From WJMB01 sp964581465 (GTDB lineage: Bacteria; RBG-13-66-14): a stretch of 14,315 nt of DNA. The notes beneath the pieces are model-generated. The model did no database searches and had not been told where the DNA came from. It worked only from the letters and a program-made list of their open reading frames with translations. Where the stretch lies: positions 1 through 14,315 of the forward strand of contig CAZOOP010000058.1 in assembly GCA_964581465.1 (NCBI GenBank), written 5' to 3'. Positions within the stretch are counted from its first letter, which is position 1. The number at the start of each line of letters is the position of its first letter. Shown here piece after piece: positions 13,236-14,315 of this stretch. Both the position numbers and the translations under genes were made by a program.

Positions 13236-13263
13236 ATCTCCATCGATTCTCCAGCGGTTTTTT
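13231..13263 (+). terminator. Probable terminator after the DUF3343 gene
   Basis: gctgaatc ... gattctccagc can form a stem with a 2-nt bulge around tccatc. It overlaps the stop codon and is followed by ggtttttt. The stem is imperfect but the T run is good. Confidence 0.55.
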
Positions 13264-13299
13264 GTTGGGACTAATCACTCGTTTTTGGAGCGGTACTCC

Positions 13300-13602
13300 T
13301 AGCTAATAGATTGCCAATCAATGCTTTGCAGTTCAACTACCGCCATTGTCTCGCTGCCGATTTGTGGCGATCAACCTCGCTTTTTTCCAGCTATTGTGTG
13401 AAGCCGGAGGCTGTCGGTCCCACCCAACGGTTTTAGATCTTGATAGTGAGTGATATGCTAAGAGCAGACTATTGCTTGGTTTAGAACCTATAACAGCCGG
13501 TCGGCCTCACGAGTTGACGGATTCCGCCGATCATGTATCGAGGCACCCTACCCGATGCGGCTCCCTATGGTTACAAGTGTTGGTCCAGTTTCTCGTGATG
13601 AT
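13300..13602. repeat. Diverged ~303-bp repeat, copy D (partner at 986-1290)
   Basis: Same orientation as copy A, with about 72-73% identity in both end segments (21/29 and 33/45 ungapped) and almost equal length. Downstream, 13610-13640 also resembles 1391-1424, so copy A seems to carry an extra stretch of about 90 bp. No open frame is conserved between the two. Confidence 0.55.
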
Positions 13603-13762
13603 CTCTTTAGATGATCCGTATCTAATAACTACCTTGATCTTAGTAGCATACAGTAAAGTAACGGTCTGTTGAAAATAAGAAATACCATTACGTGATATCG
13701 CGCATTTCCTCGGTCCACTATCGTGGAGTGCTCCCTGAAGGAAGATTCCCACTGGTATTTGG

Positions 13763-13797
13763 AAGCGGCTGCCCTCCGTAGATGGATGCAGCCGCTT
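13763..13797. other. Perfect 10-bp hairpin in spacer
   Basis: aagcggctgc (13763-13772) and gcagccgctt (13788-13797) pair perfectly around a 15-nt loop, followed by gtatcatcc. It is terminator-like in shape but has no T run and no gene upstream. Confidence 0.6.
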
Positions 13798-13860
13798 GTA
13801 TCATCCGCACTGCGGGTTGCCATTCAGGCAACATCTGTCCGCTTTATTCCATAAGGGATC

Positions 13861-13878
13861 GTATGCCGTGTTCGGACC
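13861..13878 (+). repeat. Dispersed motif, copy 3 (gtatgccgtgttcggacc)
   Basis: Matches 9731-9748 with one change. It precedes the degenerate transposase that starts near 13950, so it may mark that element's left end. Confidence 0.65.
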
Positions 13879-13919
13879 GATACATGTATGTAACATGCTG
13901 TTAACATACGGGATGGGCT

Positions 13920-14147
13920 GTGATATTCTGCCACAAAACGGGCAACCAAAAAGTGGCGGAAAACCGAGCAACCGACCGGCACATTTGTTGCCCAAAAAGT
14001 AACCATGGGGCGCACTATAAGTTGGCTTATGGCAGATGTAAATGCATGAATTGCGGAAAGATATATACCCACCGGCCAAGGTATACAAAGCTATCTAAAG
14101 CGAAGCGAAAAGGGATAGCTCGCTTAGGGATTATCACACGTTCCTGA
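13920..14147 (+). pseudogene. Degenerate IS1595-type transposase N terminus (Zn ribbon), copy 2
   Basis: The frame aligns with the minus-strand remnant at 200-397. DRHICCPKSN matches DRHVKCPSCN, HYKLAYGRCKCMNCGKIYTH matches HYRCADGRHKCKRCGKLFSH, and RPRY...KRKGIARL matches RPRG...KRSEIARL. The second Cys of the first CxxC has become Ser (CPKS), so the Zn site is broken. The frame stops at 14147 soon after IARL. Weak nucleotide traces of the downstream catalytic part may continue to about 14240, with the helix-turn-helix and first-Asp block apparently also missing. AT-rich substitutions and lost frame indicate a much older copy than the one at the window start. The homology extends about 50-100 bp upstream of the coding part. 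Confidence 0.75.
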
Positions 14148-14315
14148 ACAGAAATGTATCGCTAATAGCATGTTATTATGTGTCTTATAGCTGCGTTAGC
14201 TGTCACAGTCAGTGCGTTGCCTGGTGGCATGAAAGATGCTCTCTAAGCGGACTAAGCGGACTAAGCGGACGCTTCCAGAATATCGCTCTGCTTCGGGAAG
14301 TCGTGACTCCTGGCT
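14148..14315. other. Window end: decayed transposase tail and spacer
   Basis: There is no gene. It may hold the eroded catalytic part of the copy above (ggtggcatgaaagatgc against the GWKAY codons), then a 9-bp tandem repeat and unassigned sequence. Confidence 0.4.
14243..14269 (+). repeat. Three tandem copies of ctaagcgga
   Basis: Three exact, adjacent 9-bp units (14243-14251, 14252-14260, 14261-14269). They lie where the decayed transposase would read out of frame, so slippage in dead sequence is the simplest origin. Confidence 0.95.

Larger units (their letters stand above)
13264..13860. other. AT-richer decayed spacer, no gene seen
   Basis: About 600 bp with no credible frame; 13472-13672 is open but lacks domain, ribosome-binding site and codon bias. 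It contains repeat copy D (13300-13602) and a perfect hairpin (13763-13797). Low GC sets it apart from the preceding operon. Confidence 0.55.

Noticed and set aside
13977..13992. Fifth sigma54-like core (ggcacatttgttgc)
   Set aside because: It has GG-N10-GC spacing but lies within the transposase relic, where the younger copy reads ggcacgtcaagtg. It is explained by descent of coding sequence and has no paired copy.
14243..14269. CRISPR array
   Set aside because: Units are 9 bp, directly adjacent and without spacers. No cas gene is seen.

Overview
The window looks like chromosome of a GC-rich, two-membrane, probably uncultivated bacterium. It uses the standard code (TGA is a genuine stop) and frequent GTG and TTG starts. 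The Wza-like and Lgt genes point to a Gram-negative envelope. I cannot fix the phylum. The gene style and one protein's C-terminal W-G-x-V-K-x-L-Y tail remind me of candidate phyla such as Coatesbacteria or WOR-3-like groups, but that is only an impression.

Layout. 1-440: remnant of an IS1595-type transposase on the minus strand. 441-1506: AT-richer decayed spacer with degenerate repeats. 1507-1845: a compact unit with a promoter, a 21-codon ORF and a strong terminator. 2022-2199: a large nested palindrome. 2218-4125: sigma70 promoter, thyX and an overlapping geranylgeranyl-reductase-family flavoprotein gene. 4132-6706: promoter, Wza-like and Wzz-like polysaccharide export genes, terminator. 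6746-8466: coiled-coil Zn-ribbon protein (COG1579) overlapping an isoaspartyl peptidase gene. 8467-8859: decayed spacer. 8860-9670: a strongly signposted gene for a small secreted aromatic-rich protein, with promoter, 5' hairpin, perfect Shine-Dalgarno and terminator. 9671-9998: decayed spacer. 9999-10960 (minus): lgt with its terminator and promoter. 11074-11256: a second nested palindrome, between the divergent genes lgt and ybgC. 11344-13263: acyl-CoA thioesterase, cysteine desulfurase-family protein and a DUF3343 Se/S-carrier-like protein, then a terminator. 13264-14315: decayed spacer ending in a second degenerate copy of the transposase, on the plus strand.

The most unusual signal is the pair of palindromes. 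Each holds two face-to-face copies of a 16-bp core, TTGGCACATTTCTTGC (one copy has a single change), with the GG-N10-GC layout of a sigma54 -24/-12 promoter. Outside the core the two loci have different arm sequences, yet each is almost perfectly self-complementary. They are either convergent sigma54 promoters feeding thyX and the lgt/ybgC pair, or a family of palindromic elements. The COG1579 family encoded in the same window includes known RpoN partners.

A second theme is contrast. The genes are compact, GC-rich and often overlap by 4 bp. The spacers are AT-richer and filled with diverged, mutually related repeats, probably decayed IS1595-type insertions.
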